DNA of 64,000 nucleotides, taken from positions 34,584,501 to 34,648,500 of the forward strand of contig CM053164.1 of the NCBI GenBank assembly GCA_028571685.1. Direction: 5' to 3'. Made by a program: the position numbers and the translations under genes. The DNA is from Heterohyrax brucei. Lineage: Eukaryota; Chordata; Mammalia; Hyracoidea; Procaviidae. The notes under the pieces are model-generated. The model had not been told where the DNA came from and made no database searches. It was given only the letters and a program-made list of their open reading frames with translations. This document shows positions 10,446 to 21,359 of the stretch, piece after piece (position 1 is the first letter of the stretch; each line of letters starts with the position of its first letter).

Positions 10446-13400
10446 ACGGCATCAGTGAACACATACCTATCAATAATTACATTGAATGTGAATGGACTGA
10501 ATGCTCCAGTAAAGAGATACCGAGTGTCATCTTGGATCAAAAGACATGACTCATCCATATGTTGTCTACAAGAAAGTCACTTGAGACCTAAAGATAGGGA
10601 CAAACTGAAAATTAAAGGATGGAAGACTATATATCAAGCTAACAATGAACAAAGAAGAGCAGGGGTGGCGATTCTAATCTCAGACAAAATCAATTTTAAT
10701 GTCAAAGCCACCATCGTGGACAAAGATGGACACTATTTATTGCTGAAAGTTTCAGTACACAAGCAAGACTTAACTATATTAAATATTTATGCACCTAATG
10801 TCAGAACACCTAAATATGTCAAAGAAACACTGACTATGCTCAAAAGAGAGTTAGATGACTCCACAATAATAGTGGGAGACTTTAACATTCCACTCTCATT
10901 ACTAGACAGATCATCTAGAAAAAAGCTCCGTAAAGATACAGAAGACCTCATTGACACAATTAACCAACTAAACCTCATTGTTATATACAGAACTTTCCAC
11001 CCATCAGCAGACAACTACACCTTCTTCTAAGTGCACATGGAACATTCTCCAGAATTGACCGTGTAATAGGCCATAACACAATGCTCAACAAAATCCATAC
11101 CACTGAATTACTGCAAAGTATCTTCTCAGATCATAAAGTCATCAAAGTTGAAATCAATAGCAGAAAAAAAAAAGATAGAAAATGGAACCCTTGGAAACTG
11201 AACAACATCTTGCTCAAAGAAAAAACATGGGTTATAGAGGAAATCAAGGATGAAATAAAGAAATTCATGGCTTTCAATGAGAACGAAAATAATTCCTACC
11301 AGAACCTATGCGATACACCCAAAGCAGTGCTCAGATGTCTGTTTATCTCCATAAATGCACACATCTGGAAGAAAGAAAGAAACCAAATCAAGGAACTAAC
11401 TCTACAGCTTGAACAAGTAGAAACAGAACAACAGAGGAACCCCTTGGGCGCCAGAAGAAATGAAATCATAAAGATTAGAGCAGAGCTAAATGAATTAGAG
11501 AACAGAAAAACAACTGAAAAGATTGAAAAGACCAAAAGCTGGTTTTTTGAAAAAGATCAACAAAATTGACAACCATTGGCTAAACTTACTAAAGAAAAGT
11601 GGGAAAGGAAACAAATAACCCAAACAAGAAATGAGAGGGGAGTTGTCACCACAGATGCAACAGAAATCAAAAATATCATAACAGAATACTATGAAAAACT
11701 GTACTGTAACAAATTTGAAAACCTAGGGGAAATGGACAAATTCCTTGACTCATACCACCTACCCAAATTATCACAACGTGAAGCAGAACAACTTAATAAA
11801 CCCATCACAAAGGAAGAGATTGAAAAGGTCATCAAAACACTGCCAACCCAAAAAAGTCCGGGCCCAGATGGCTTCATGGCAGAATTCTACCAAGCATTTA
11901 GAGAAGAGTTATCTCCAATACTACTGAGACTATTTCACAGTATAGAAAGGGATGAAGTACTCCCAAACTCATTCTATGAAACCAGCATAACCCTGATACC
12001 TAAGCCAGGGAAAGACCCAACAAAGAAAGAGAACTACAGACTGATATCACTCGTGAATCTAGATGCAAAAATCGTCAACAAAATTCTTGCCAATAGAATA
12101 TACAAACATATCAAGAAAATAATCCATCATGACCAAGTGGGATTCATACCAGGGATGCAAGGCTGGTTCAACATCAGAAGAAGAAAAACAATCAATGTGA
12201 TTAACCACATAAAAAACACAAAAGACAAGGATCACCTGATTTTGTCCATTGATGCAGAAAAGGCATTTGATAACATCCAACACCCATTCATGCTAAAAAC
12301 TCTTAGCAAAATGCACATAGACTGCAAATTCCTCAACACAATAAGGGTGATTTATAGAAAGCCAATTGCCCACATCATCCTGAATGGAGAGAGACTGAAA
12401 GACTTTCCCTTGAGATCAGGAACTAGACAAGGATGCCCACTCTCACCGCTCCTATTCAACATTGTGCTAGAAGTTCTAGCCAGAGCAATTAGACAAGACC
12501 AAGAAATAAAGGGCATCTGCATCGGCAAAGAGGAAGTTAAAATCTCCCTGTCCGCAGATGATATGATTGTATATGCAGAGAACCCCAAGGACTCTATAAG
12601 TAAGCTACTCAAACAGATAGAAGTGTTCAGCAAAGTCTCAGGATACAAGATAAACATAAGTAAATCAGTAGGATTCCTTTATACCAACAACGAGACTGTT
12701 AAGGAAGAAATTATCAAATCAATGCTGTTTATGATAGTCCCTAAGAAGATAAGGTACCTACCAATTAATCTAATCAGAGAAACAACAGACATTTACAAAG
12801 AGAACTACAAGCCCTTACTACAAGAAACTAAGAGAGACTTAGATAAATGGGAAAACCTACACTGCTCATGGATAGGAAGACTTAACATTGTGAAAATGTC
12901 TGTTTTACCCAAAGCAATTTATTTACATAATGCAATCACAATACAAGTTCCAGCATCATTTTTTAATGAGATGGGGAAACATCACCAATTTCGTTTGGAA
13001 AGGGAAGAAGCCTCGGATAAGTAAAGTACCACTAAAGAAGAAGAACACATTAGGAGTCCTCTTATTACCCGACCTTAGAACATACTACACAGCCACAGTG
13101 GTGAAAACAGCCTGGTACTGGTACAAGAACAGACAGATGGATCAATGGAACAGAATAGAGACCCCAGAGATGACACCATCTGCCTATGAGCAGTTGATAT
13201 TTGACAAAGGCCTTAAGACATTAAACTGAGGTAAAAACAGTATCTTCAACAAATGGTGCTGGCAAAATTGGTTATCCATCTGCAATAAACTGAATCAAGA
13301 TCCATATCTTACACCGTACACAAAAACCAACTCCAACTGGATAAAAGACCTAAATATCAAACCTAAAATGATAAATCTCATACAAGAAAACGTAGGAAAA

Positions 13401-14277
13401 ACAATGGAAGTTTTAACATGCAATGAGGACAGACTCCAAAATCTGTCAAAGAAACCACAATCAACAGAAGAGAAAATAGATGGGAACTATTAAGAATCAA
13501 ACACTTTTGATCATCCAAAGACTTTATTAATAGAACTAAAAGAACACCCACAGAATGGGAAAAAATAAAAATATTTGACAACTCTATGTCAGACTGACGC
13601 CTGGTCTCCATGATCTATAAGGTACTACAAAATATCAATAAGAAGAAAATAAACCATCCAATTAAGCAATGAGCAAAGGAGATGGACAGACATTTCACTA
13701 AAGAGGAGGTCCAGGCAGCCAAAAAACACACGCGGACATGTTCATGATCTTTAGTTACTAAAGAAATTCAAATCAAGACAACAATGAGATACCATCTCAC
13801 CCCAACAAGATTGGCCATGATCAGGAAAACACCAAACAACAAATGCTGGAGAGGCTATGGAGAAAGTGGAACCCTCCTACACAGTTGGTGGGGTTGCAAA
13901 ATGGTCCAGCCTCTTTGGAAAGCAATCTGGCGCTTCCTTAAAAAATGGATATCGATATGCCATTTGACCCAGTCATTCCACTACTTGGAATATATCCTAC
14001 AGAATCAAGGCCTTCCACACCAATGGACACATGCACGAGAATGTTTATCGCAGCACAGTCCACGATAGCAAAAACATGGGATCAACCCAGATGCCCAACA
14101 ACAGAAGAATGGATAGGTAAACTATGCTACATATACTCACTGGAGCACTATGCAATGATAAAGAATAATGATGATTCCAGGAAACATCTCCTAACCTGGT
14201 TTCAACTGGAAGACATTATGTTGAGTGAAAGTAGTCAGCGACAAAGGGACAAATACTGTATGAGACCTCTACGATAA
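10446..14277 (+). pseudogene. L1 ORF2 (endonuclease / reverse transcriptase), broken
   Basis: ORF2p nicks target DNA and copies L1 RNA. The start seen as ATG at 27566 is ACG here (10446-10448). The endonuclease domain (10455-11030) shows the TLNVNG start, a QESH acid motif and GDFNIPLS. A TAA at 11028-11030 ends that frame. The next frames are 11081-11569 and 11576-13024. The latter, 482 residues, is the reverse transcriptase with [19 protein letters not shown] and the active site written SADDM instead of FADDM. Shorter frames at 12930-13229, 13784-14068 and 13945-14277 are the C-terminal, cysteine-containing region, ending RDKYCMRPLR. Several stops and frameshifts make it inactive. Confidence 0.9.
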
Positions 14278-14329
14278 GATCTCAAAAACAGACTTGTGTA
14301 TAGAAGAAAAGACTCTTTGACAGCTGCAA

Positions 14330-14373
14330 GGGAGGGGAGGGTGGGAGGGTGAGGGTGGCAGGGTTTAGTTTAG
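14330..14373 (+). promoter_or_regulatory. G-rich tract in L1 3' UTR (G-quadruplex candidate)
   Basis: Runs of three or more G are separated by one to four bases (GGGAGGGGAGGGTGGGAGGG and on to about 14373), enough for a four-tract quadruplex. G-rich polypurine stretches just after ORF2 are a known feature of primate and rodent L1 3' UTRs. The copy at 25091 has a weaker version near 31412-31445. Confidence 0.6.
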
Positions 14374-15300
14374 ATAGTTGTTGGAAATCTGGTTGGGAGA
14401 AAGCGGTAATAGCATACATTAGAAACAAGAACAACATGAAGTGGTCTTCAGCATAACTTGAGTACTCCTTCCATCTTAACCCAATATTGCAAGGATAGAG
14501 TGGCTGGCGCAGGGGGCAGGGGATCATGCTTTTAGGTGAAATCGAGGCCAGTTGGCACAACTAGTGTTTTGCTAAGAGAGCTCTCAGCACCCCACATTGG
14601 TGAGTGGCGTCTGGGGTCTTACAAGCTGCCAAGCTGCCATCCGAGGACACAGCAAATGGTCCCAACTCAGCAGGAACGGATGCTCACTGAGGACCAAAAT
14701 GACATGCTGTGAAGACAACCTAGAAGACAGAGAGACCTGCAAGAGTGGGTGCCTTCATCGACTTGGGACTGGAAGAACCGGATGGTGCCCGGCCACCACC
14801 AGTGATAGCCACGATGGAGCTCACAGAGAGGAGTCTCACTGGCAACACAAGAATAAAAAGGGGTGCATCCTGAGATCTCCACTAAAAGACCTCAATTGAT
14901 GGTCCAGTGGTTTGGGGGTTCCTCTGAGAGCATGGCCCCTGGCCCTGATGGTCCTCTTACCTATAAATTACAACAAAGGTCCACTCTTTGGACAGCAATG
15001 GATTGGACTTGGCAAGGCAGAGTGACCATATATTGGTTGCACTTTATGGTTCTATACATCTATAGGATATCACCCTGCTGACCTCTGGCTGGAGGAAGGA
15101 TAGTGGGTGGAGAGGAGCAGAAAGGAGGCTGTTGGGAGGATGAGACATGTATGGAGCAGAGAGGAATAGTGTGCTGTCACCGGACAGGGAGAACAGTGGA
15201 AGGTGCATATAGGTGGGCATGTAAATTTACATGGGAATGTACATTTTCACTCAGTCACATTAAATAAAAAGGAAAAAAAAAACAAACAAATGAATATATG

Positions 15301-16117
15301 CAAGTAAATGAGACAAATGTTAGTGAAGAAAGAATTAGGATTCAGGGGCTTGTCCAAGACGGGTGGGAGAAGAAAGCTTCAGCTCAGAACTAACACCAGT
15401 AGAGTAGCTAAAAACACTTAGCCATATTCAGCACATAAACTCTGATTTTCAAGTGCAAGTCTCCTACCCTGTGATTAGAAGGATCCCTAAAGAGTCACTC
15501 AAGGAAAAAAAATGCCTCACTGCCATTGTTATCAGGCTTATAAGTTTGCACAGCCAGAGCAGTAGATGCACACTCCATTTCATCTTGTGAATATTGTAGC
15601 TTTTGTTCAAGCATCAAATTCAAAGCCTAAGACTCTACCATTTACCCTATCATATACATATTTATTTGATTTAAAAATACGACCTAAAAGATAGACTTAA
15701 TGGCAAAGCCATACTCCTAAAGACTGAAATTTATTTTAAAATGAAAATTGGGAGGTACTCAATGTGTTCAGTTGACATCCACCTCAAGAAATTCAGAATA
15801 CTTACTAATTTTGAATTAAATATTCATAAATTGATGGTTTTACAGATGGTTTTATTCCTCACCAAGGTAAGGTAGATTGATAACTTCGCAGACTTTTGTT
15901 AGATGAGTTGAGTGATACACGCAAAACAGAAAATAGAGATTTTGCCCCAAATGGCTTTATAACATTAGTAAAACAATGAATCTTAGACGGTGGACCTTGT
16001 GTATAATGGCCCTGTACTGATGAATAAATAGGAGGATTTGTAATTATCACAGCTTCAATAAATTACATATTTATAGAGAAAATTGATATTTCTGTAATGC
16101 TTTAAAAATAACTTCAT
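15301..16117. other. No gene or repeat recognised
   Basis: AT-rich flank of the L1. No supported frame is seen; short ORFs here have no domain or splice context. Confidence 0.4.
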
Positions 16118-16310
16118 TCAACAAAGAGTTTTCCCTGCATATATTGAGTGTCTGGTGTGTCTTAGATCCTGGAGAAATAGAGAAGACTGAGAACGGTTTC
16201 TGCCCTTATGCAAGCCATCCAGTGAAAGACAACATGTAAACAAGTAATTAGAATATCACCTACAACTACATGTAACAAGCGAACAGACCAAGTGCCATAG
16301 TAACATAAAG
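16118..16310 (-). repeat. L2 LINE 3' end, diverged
   Basis: The text 'ttcattcaacaaa...tattgagtgtctggtgtgt...ttctgcccttatgcaag' follows the reverse complement of the L2 3' end (attcaacaaatatttattgagtgcctac). Confidence 0.5.
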
Positions 16311-16321
16311 AAAGGGTTAAC

Positions 16322-16615
16322 TATTTCTTTTTTATTTTTTTTTCATTCTGTGTGATTTTATTCCTTCCATAAAGACTGCATGCCAAGAAACATCTACCTA
16401 GACTTTGTTTGGAAATTGTACTTTAAATGAAGGTTTACAGTACAAACTAGCTTCTCATTAAACAAGTAGTATATAGATTGTTCTGTAACATTGATCGCCA
16501 ATCCCACAACATGTCAACACTCTCCACTTCTCAGCCTTGGGCTTCTCATTACCAGTTTCCTGCTCCCTCCTGCCTTCTTCTCTTTGCTCTTCTGGTCTAG
16601 TCTTTTATCTAGCTT
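16322..16615 (-). mobile_element. Truncated L1 3' UTR (second afrotherian L1 subtype)
   Basis: The text 'gaaggtttacagtacaaactagcttctcatt...ccaatcccacaacatgtcaacactctcc' is the 3' UTR of an L1 subtype that differs from the copy at 9685. Related text occurs at 44640-45475. It lies on the minus strand. Confidence 0.6.
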
Positions 16616-17001
16616 TCACAACCGTTATCACAAAATACATATTAAAGAAGTTACCAATGCATCTAATGTTTTTCTTCTTAATTTTAGCCTAATATGTATT
16701 AGAGGACAAGAATCACACCCAGCTTTCTTTTAACTCTAGAATAAATCTGATGACCCTTATACATAATGATATATTTAAAGAAAGCACAAAAATTAAAGCT
16801 CACATTTCTAAGATTTACATTTTTCTAGTACTGTGAGTCAGGATAAGGTATAAGGTGAGACAAATGATATACTCAAGCATAAGAGTTAAGGAGGCCATCA
16901 CTTTCCTTCACACTGTCCTAAGATGAGTGCCTTTATTAAATTTTATGCTCCAGGTATCTCACTTGCCTCGTCGTAATCCCAATCTTGACACAGTTTAAAT
17001 T

Positions 17002-17184
17002 CATTGCCGTTGAGTTGATTCCAACTCGCTGTGACCCTATAGTACTCAGCAGAACTGCCCGGTTGCCAGGGCTATAATCTTTGCAGAAGCAGACTGCTGC
17101 TATCTTTCTACCACAGAGCAGCTACTGGGTTCAAACCACCAACCTAGCTACCAGATGTTTAACCAATGGGCCACTAGGGACCCT
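17002..17184 (-). repeat. AfroSINE
   Basis: Reverse complement of a full AfroSINE. It runs from the tail-proximal GCCGTTGAGTTGATTCCAAC through a region like the consensus TTTGCAGAAGCAGACTGCTG to the tRNA-related head with a B-box-like GGTTCAAACC. It ends in CCACTAGGGACCC. A short TTAAAT-like repeat flanks it. Confidence 0.88.
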
Positions 17185-17235
17185 TAAATAATGTGAAGGA
17201 AGAAATAAGTAAAAGGAAATGTTAAAAGATGTTTT

Positions 17236-17716
17236 CACAGCTGTGATGGGGCTCACAATGTTGAGTGCACTGGCAACACTAAAGAAAAAAAAGGAGTGCA
17301 CCCTAAGAACTCCACTAAAAGACTACAATTGATGGTCTGAAGGCCTGGGAGTTCCCCTGGGAGCATGGCCCATAGACCTGATGCTACCCTTGATCATAGA
17401 TCATTACTGAGGTCAACTCTTCAGATAGGAATGGACTGGACTTGGGGGCACAGAGTAAACATATTGTGTGTGCCCTTTATGGTTCTATGCATCTATAGGA
17501 TGCTGTTCTACTGGCCTCTGACTAGAGGGGAGTGGAGAGGGTGGAGAGGAGATGACAGACTATTGTTAACAGGTTATGACATTATAGAACAGAAAGGAGG
17601 AGTGTGCTGTCACCAGACAAGGAGAGCAAAGGGAGCTGCAGATAGGCAGGCATGCAAATTTAAATTGGATTGTACACTTTCACTAGTCACAGTAAAAAAA
17701 AAAAAAAAAAAAAAAA
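17236..17716 (+). mobile_element. 5'-truncated L1 (3' UTR only)
   Basis: About 480 bp of L1 3' UTR with a long A tail (to about 17720). The target duplication AAAAGATGTTTT is present at 17224-17235 and 17717-17728, an unambiguous retrotransposition scar. Confidence 0.88.
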
Positions 17717-17728
17717 AAAAGATGTTTT

Positions 17729-18814
17729 AGCAGCAAGGAAAACAGACCCACACTGGCCAATTCAGAAAGATTTTTGTCATGTCACATTGCCCCTTTTGAA
17801 ATAGGTCTGCACTAAAATTTAGGGATTTCTTATTACAGACAGAAGGCTCAGGGTACATGGATCTTTTTCTTCTGCTGAGTCTGGTCAGAGTCACACTTGA
17901 TCAAGTCTTCTACTTACAGCAATAATCAATGAAAGACATTTCAAAGTGATAAGAATAAGGCTATTTTTGAGTAAATCTGTATGTACTTGAATTTGAATAG
18001 CTGTTGTTTACTAAATTTCTAGAATTCCTGAGGCCTGAGATAGAACAGAGCTTTCTTGTCTTTCTCTGAAATGATGCAGAGGCATTAATGCAGCAAAGTT
18101 TGGAAAAACTTACAATACCGCCACATGTGCTACAATCAGAGGGCTGTGGTCTCCCAGAGTTTTCAATCCAGCATTAGCTGTAACTCTAACATGCTCTATA
18201 AAAATGCATAGAGAGGAAGCTCTTACTGTATGGTAGGCACACATTTTTTTTTAACATTTACACTAATTCAACACCCTAGGATTTTAATCACCAAAAGGCG
18301 TATATAAAAGGTGCAAACACCATGGGCTACTTTGCATGTTGTATTTTGTGAAAAAATGGAAAAACAAAGTTTACAAGTAAAAACTATATAGATAAAAACC
18401 CAAGTGTCCTTGGAGGCATTGGGAACCAAACTTCTGATGTGTAGACTCAGTTTTCAAATGTAATTAAAGGTATCAGAAGTCCCTTCACAAACGACATAGG
18501 TGGCCACATCTTTGTCTGCACTCTGAGGTACATGGTGAGATCTCTCAGTACTAGGAAAGATGTGCCAGCTGAGGAGAAAACTGAAGAAAAGAGTAACTTA
18601 CAATTACTAAGGCACTGCAAGAGAGACTAACCAAAAAGCCTAAAAGGACTAAATTTTGTTCAGTTTGCGTTAACAATGCTGAAAGATTGAGCAATGGAGA
18701 TGAGCTTAGCTTTAAGATATCCGAGACGTGCAAACATCAAATGACCATAATTGAAAGCAACTGTTTAGGTAAAAAATAATAGTAACATATTCATGGCTGC
18801 TAGGAATTAATTTC
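17729..18814. other. No gene or repeat recognised
   Basis: Unique-looking AT-rich sequence. Short frames, such as 18551-18733 on minus, have no supporting motif. Confidence 0.4.
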
Positions 18815-19018
18815 AGGTCTCTTGTTTTCCTTGTGATACTGTTAACACATTCAGCTGCTAACTGAAAGATCGAAGTTTCAGGTCCTCCCAGAAGCACCTC
18901 CGAAGAAAGCCCTGGTGATTTACTTCCTAAAGATTAGCCACTGAAAATGCTAAGAAGCACACTTCTACTCTGACACACATGGTGTGGTCCTGAATCAAAA
19001 TCAATTTGATAGCAACTG
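18815..19018 (+). repeat. AfroSINE, diverged
   Basis: Sense-orientation AfroSINE: TGTTAACACATTCAGCTGCTAACTGAAAGATCG matches the head (TGGTTAAG..CTGCTAACCGAAAGGTCG). The attenuated tail CAATTTGATAGCAACTGG matches CGACTCGACGGCAACGG. The middle is altered. Confidence 0.75.
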
Positions 19019-19767
19019 GTTTCCTGTTATTATTTCAAATCTGTAGAGTCAGTCTTCCCAAACAAAGGACAGTCTTGTTCACTTTGCCAGGAACCTACAG
19101 TACCAGTGTTAGAAAATCCAACACTCTTTTGGTAAAGATTCCCAGGGAAGCTGACTGTTCCAGGCATAACTACTGACCAGAAATCTGTTGTTCTAGACTT
19201 CGTCTCTAATTTTGTACTTTGAATCCCATTTTTGCCAACTTTTGTGACAAAACCTAATTCATACCTGTGATTTTGTTACATTTTTTGCTGCAAGATCATG
19301 AATAATTCACTAAAAGACAGAAAGTGAGTCAATAAAGTAACACATAGAACTAGTTCTTCAATCTAGAATCTGAGATTTTGACATTTGGGGGGATATTTAA
19401 AATCTCAGCTCTGAAAACACACAAAAAAATCACCCAAATTTAGCATCTGTAAAATACAAATGCCAGAACAGAGCCATGGATGACCAAGGAGTGAGATGTG
19501 ACATCAAACTCGTTCTGGGATGAATTAGAATCAATAAAACATCTTTGAGGTCCTGGAGACTCTACTTGCCTTTTAACACTGGGAAAGAAAAATGATGAGA
19601 AATTCTCATCAGTTATCTACTAAAAACACAATGAATAAAAAAAAAAGAAAGCAATAAACCATTGAAAGGGACACAAAATGAGAGATCAAACAACCTCTAT
19701 ATATGTGATGAATAGTACATATTTCAAACTTACTGTTTATTGCTCATAAAGTTTGATGGAAAAGCTA
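19019..19767. other. No gene or repeat recognised
   Basis: No supported frame. Contains short A-rich tracts only. Confidence 0.4.
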
Positions 19768-19922
19768 AAGCCATTGCCATCATGTGGATTCTGATTGATA
19801 ACAACCTTATAGGTCAGAGTAGAACTACACCATAGAGTTTCCAAGGAGTGCCTGGTCCATTTGCACTGCTGACCTTTTGGTTAGTAGATGTAACAATTAA
19901 CCACTGTGCTATCAAAAGCATA
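19768..19922 (-). repeat. AfroSINE
   Basis: Reverse complement of AfroSINE (attgccatcatgtggattctgatt...ggtcagagtagaact...tttggttagtagatg...ttaaccactgtgct). It abuts a second AfroSINE in the opposite orientation. Confidence 0.8.
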
Positions 19923-19941
19923 CCCTAATTGCTGCTCAAGG

Positions 19942-20130
19942 ATCCCTGGCAATTAAATGCTCAGCAAGTAACCTAAAGGTCTATGGTTTGAAGCTACCAG
20001 CAGCTGTGATGTAATAAAGACATAGCAGTCCACTCCCATAAAGATTACAGCCTAGAAAATCCTATGGGGCATTCAACTCTGTCATATAGGGTTGGCAGAT
20101 ACATGAGCCAAATCAACTCAAGGGTGCATA
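19942..20130 (+). repeat. AfroSINE (inverted relative to neighbour)
   Basis: Sense orientation: from GGATCCCTGGCAATTAAATG through TAAAGATTACAGCCTAGAAAATCCTATGGGGC and GTCATATAGGGTTGGC to a degraded tail. With 19768-19922 it forms an inverted SINE pair. Confidence 0.78.
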
Positions 20131-20749
20131 ATAAGACAACAATATTTGCTGTTCATGAGAATATTTACTATTCATTACTTACGAAAGCTTTCTGAATCGC
20201 ACTGTGATAATATGTACAAAAGAATTCTTAGGACTTGTATACATTTCTGACAATCAAATGCAGGACCAATCTTATTTCGTGAGCCTACTCCAGCTCCAAG
20301 ACACATCCTGCTTTGCCTAGTTCTCTCAGGATCCAGAAAATCTGAAGACCATCATTCCATTCCTCTCATGGGCAGGATAGGGTTCTTTCTTGCTGCAAAG
20401 GTTTAAGACCCTTAAAGAGGTAAAGAGAGGGTGCAGTGCCAAATAAGTACACAGCCATGTCTGCTGGTGAGTCCTAGTGTCTGCCTGTGGCAGCCATACA
20501 GGGCCACCAACACACATCATCTGCCTGTCAAAATTTAAGAGAAAATTCTAAACTCTTCAGGGTGTGTCCTAGAAACAGAATTATATCCACAGGAGCCTGT
20601 TAAAAGCAGACAATACTCTGAACACAGTTCTTTAACAGGGCTATATACAGGTATCTTCTGCTTCTTAAAAGCTTACTTAACTTTTATGAAAGATTCACAT
20701 TAGTACGTGTTTTCACTGGCCCAAGTAAATCCAAAGGTGAGTTTTGCTT
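20131..20749. other. No gene or repeat recognised
   Basis: A minus-strand frame at 20326-20520 is open but has no domain or splice support. Confidence 0.35.
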
Positions 20750-21225
20750 TTACGAAGTGAAACTAGCCTTCAGTGTTTTGCACTGAACCTTTAGAGAGAT
20801 GCTCTGCACTCCTAGCAGTGAGAATGGTGCTTCCCATCTCCTTCGCTGGAGCTACACGGTACACAGGAGGACATACAATTTCTGAATACCACTGCAGTCA
20901 CCTTCAAAGTATTCCCATTGAGAAGCTATGCACCCATGTCAGCACCTCGTTCACCCTTCAAAGTAATTTTGGAACTCTTTTTCTAGACTGGCCAACAGAG
21001 CTGTTGTCCTATTACCCTTGATACCCTAAATGTCTTCATTTCAGTATTTCCTTTTCTTTGGGTAAAGAAAAAAGTCACTGGGGACCAGATCTGGTCGGAA
21101 ACTACAGCAATCTTTCCAAGCAAATCAAAATGTCTGTAGGATTTTGGATCATTTACTGATATAAACAAGTATAGGTGACACAAATGATCTGTTACTAACC
21201 TAAAGATTGTCATTGGAACCTACTC
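20750..21225 (-). mobile_element. Tc1/mariner-type DNA transposon fragment
   Basis: Minus-strand translation near 21065-21105 gives PDLVPSDFF, matching the mariner transposase motif PDLAPSDF, which carries the last catalytic aspartate. It then degrades through a FESIEDI-like region (out of frame) to sequence near 20930 encoding a transposase C-terminus. Frames shift repeatedly, and no terminal inverted repeats could be assigned. A SETMAR-like or Tc1-like origin is equally possible. Confidence 0.55.
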
Positions 21226-21229
21226 AACA

Positions 21230-21350
21230 GATCCACAGAAAAAAAGCTTGGTGATCTTTTCCCATAAAGATTACAGCTAAGAAAAGATCCTGCCCAATAG
21301 ATCTACTCTATAACATACTGGGTTACCATTATTTTGGACCCAGCTTAAAG
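21230..21350 (+). repeat. AfroSINE fragment
   Basis: Contains CCATAAAGATTACAGCTAAGAAAAGATCCTG and ACTCTATAACATACTGGGTTACCAT, the middle part of AfroSINE in sense orientation. The head is missing. Confidence 0.6.
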
Positions 21351-21359
21351 GCTGTTAAC

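Larger units (their letters stand above)
9685..15285 (+). mobile_element. Afrotherian L1, complete ends but lacking ORF1
   Basis: A 5.6-kb L1 with a 5' UTR starting at the GGGGCAGAGTCAAGATGGCGG motif, ORF2, a 3' UTR and an A-rich tail. A perfect 15-bp target duplication (ACAAATGAATATATG) lies at 9670-9684 and 15286-15300, so the copy inserted as one unit. Compared with the full-length copy at 25091-32364, about 1.7 kb is absent near 10045-10080. The 5' UTR passes straight into sequence that lies just after ORF1 in the other copy, so ORF1 (the RNA-binding chaperone) is missing. The deletion may predate insertion (a deleted master element) or follow it. Confidence 0.92.
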
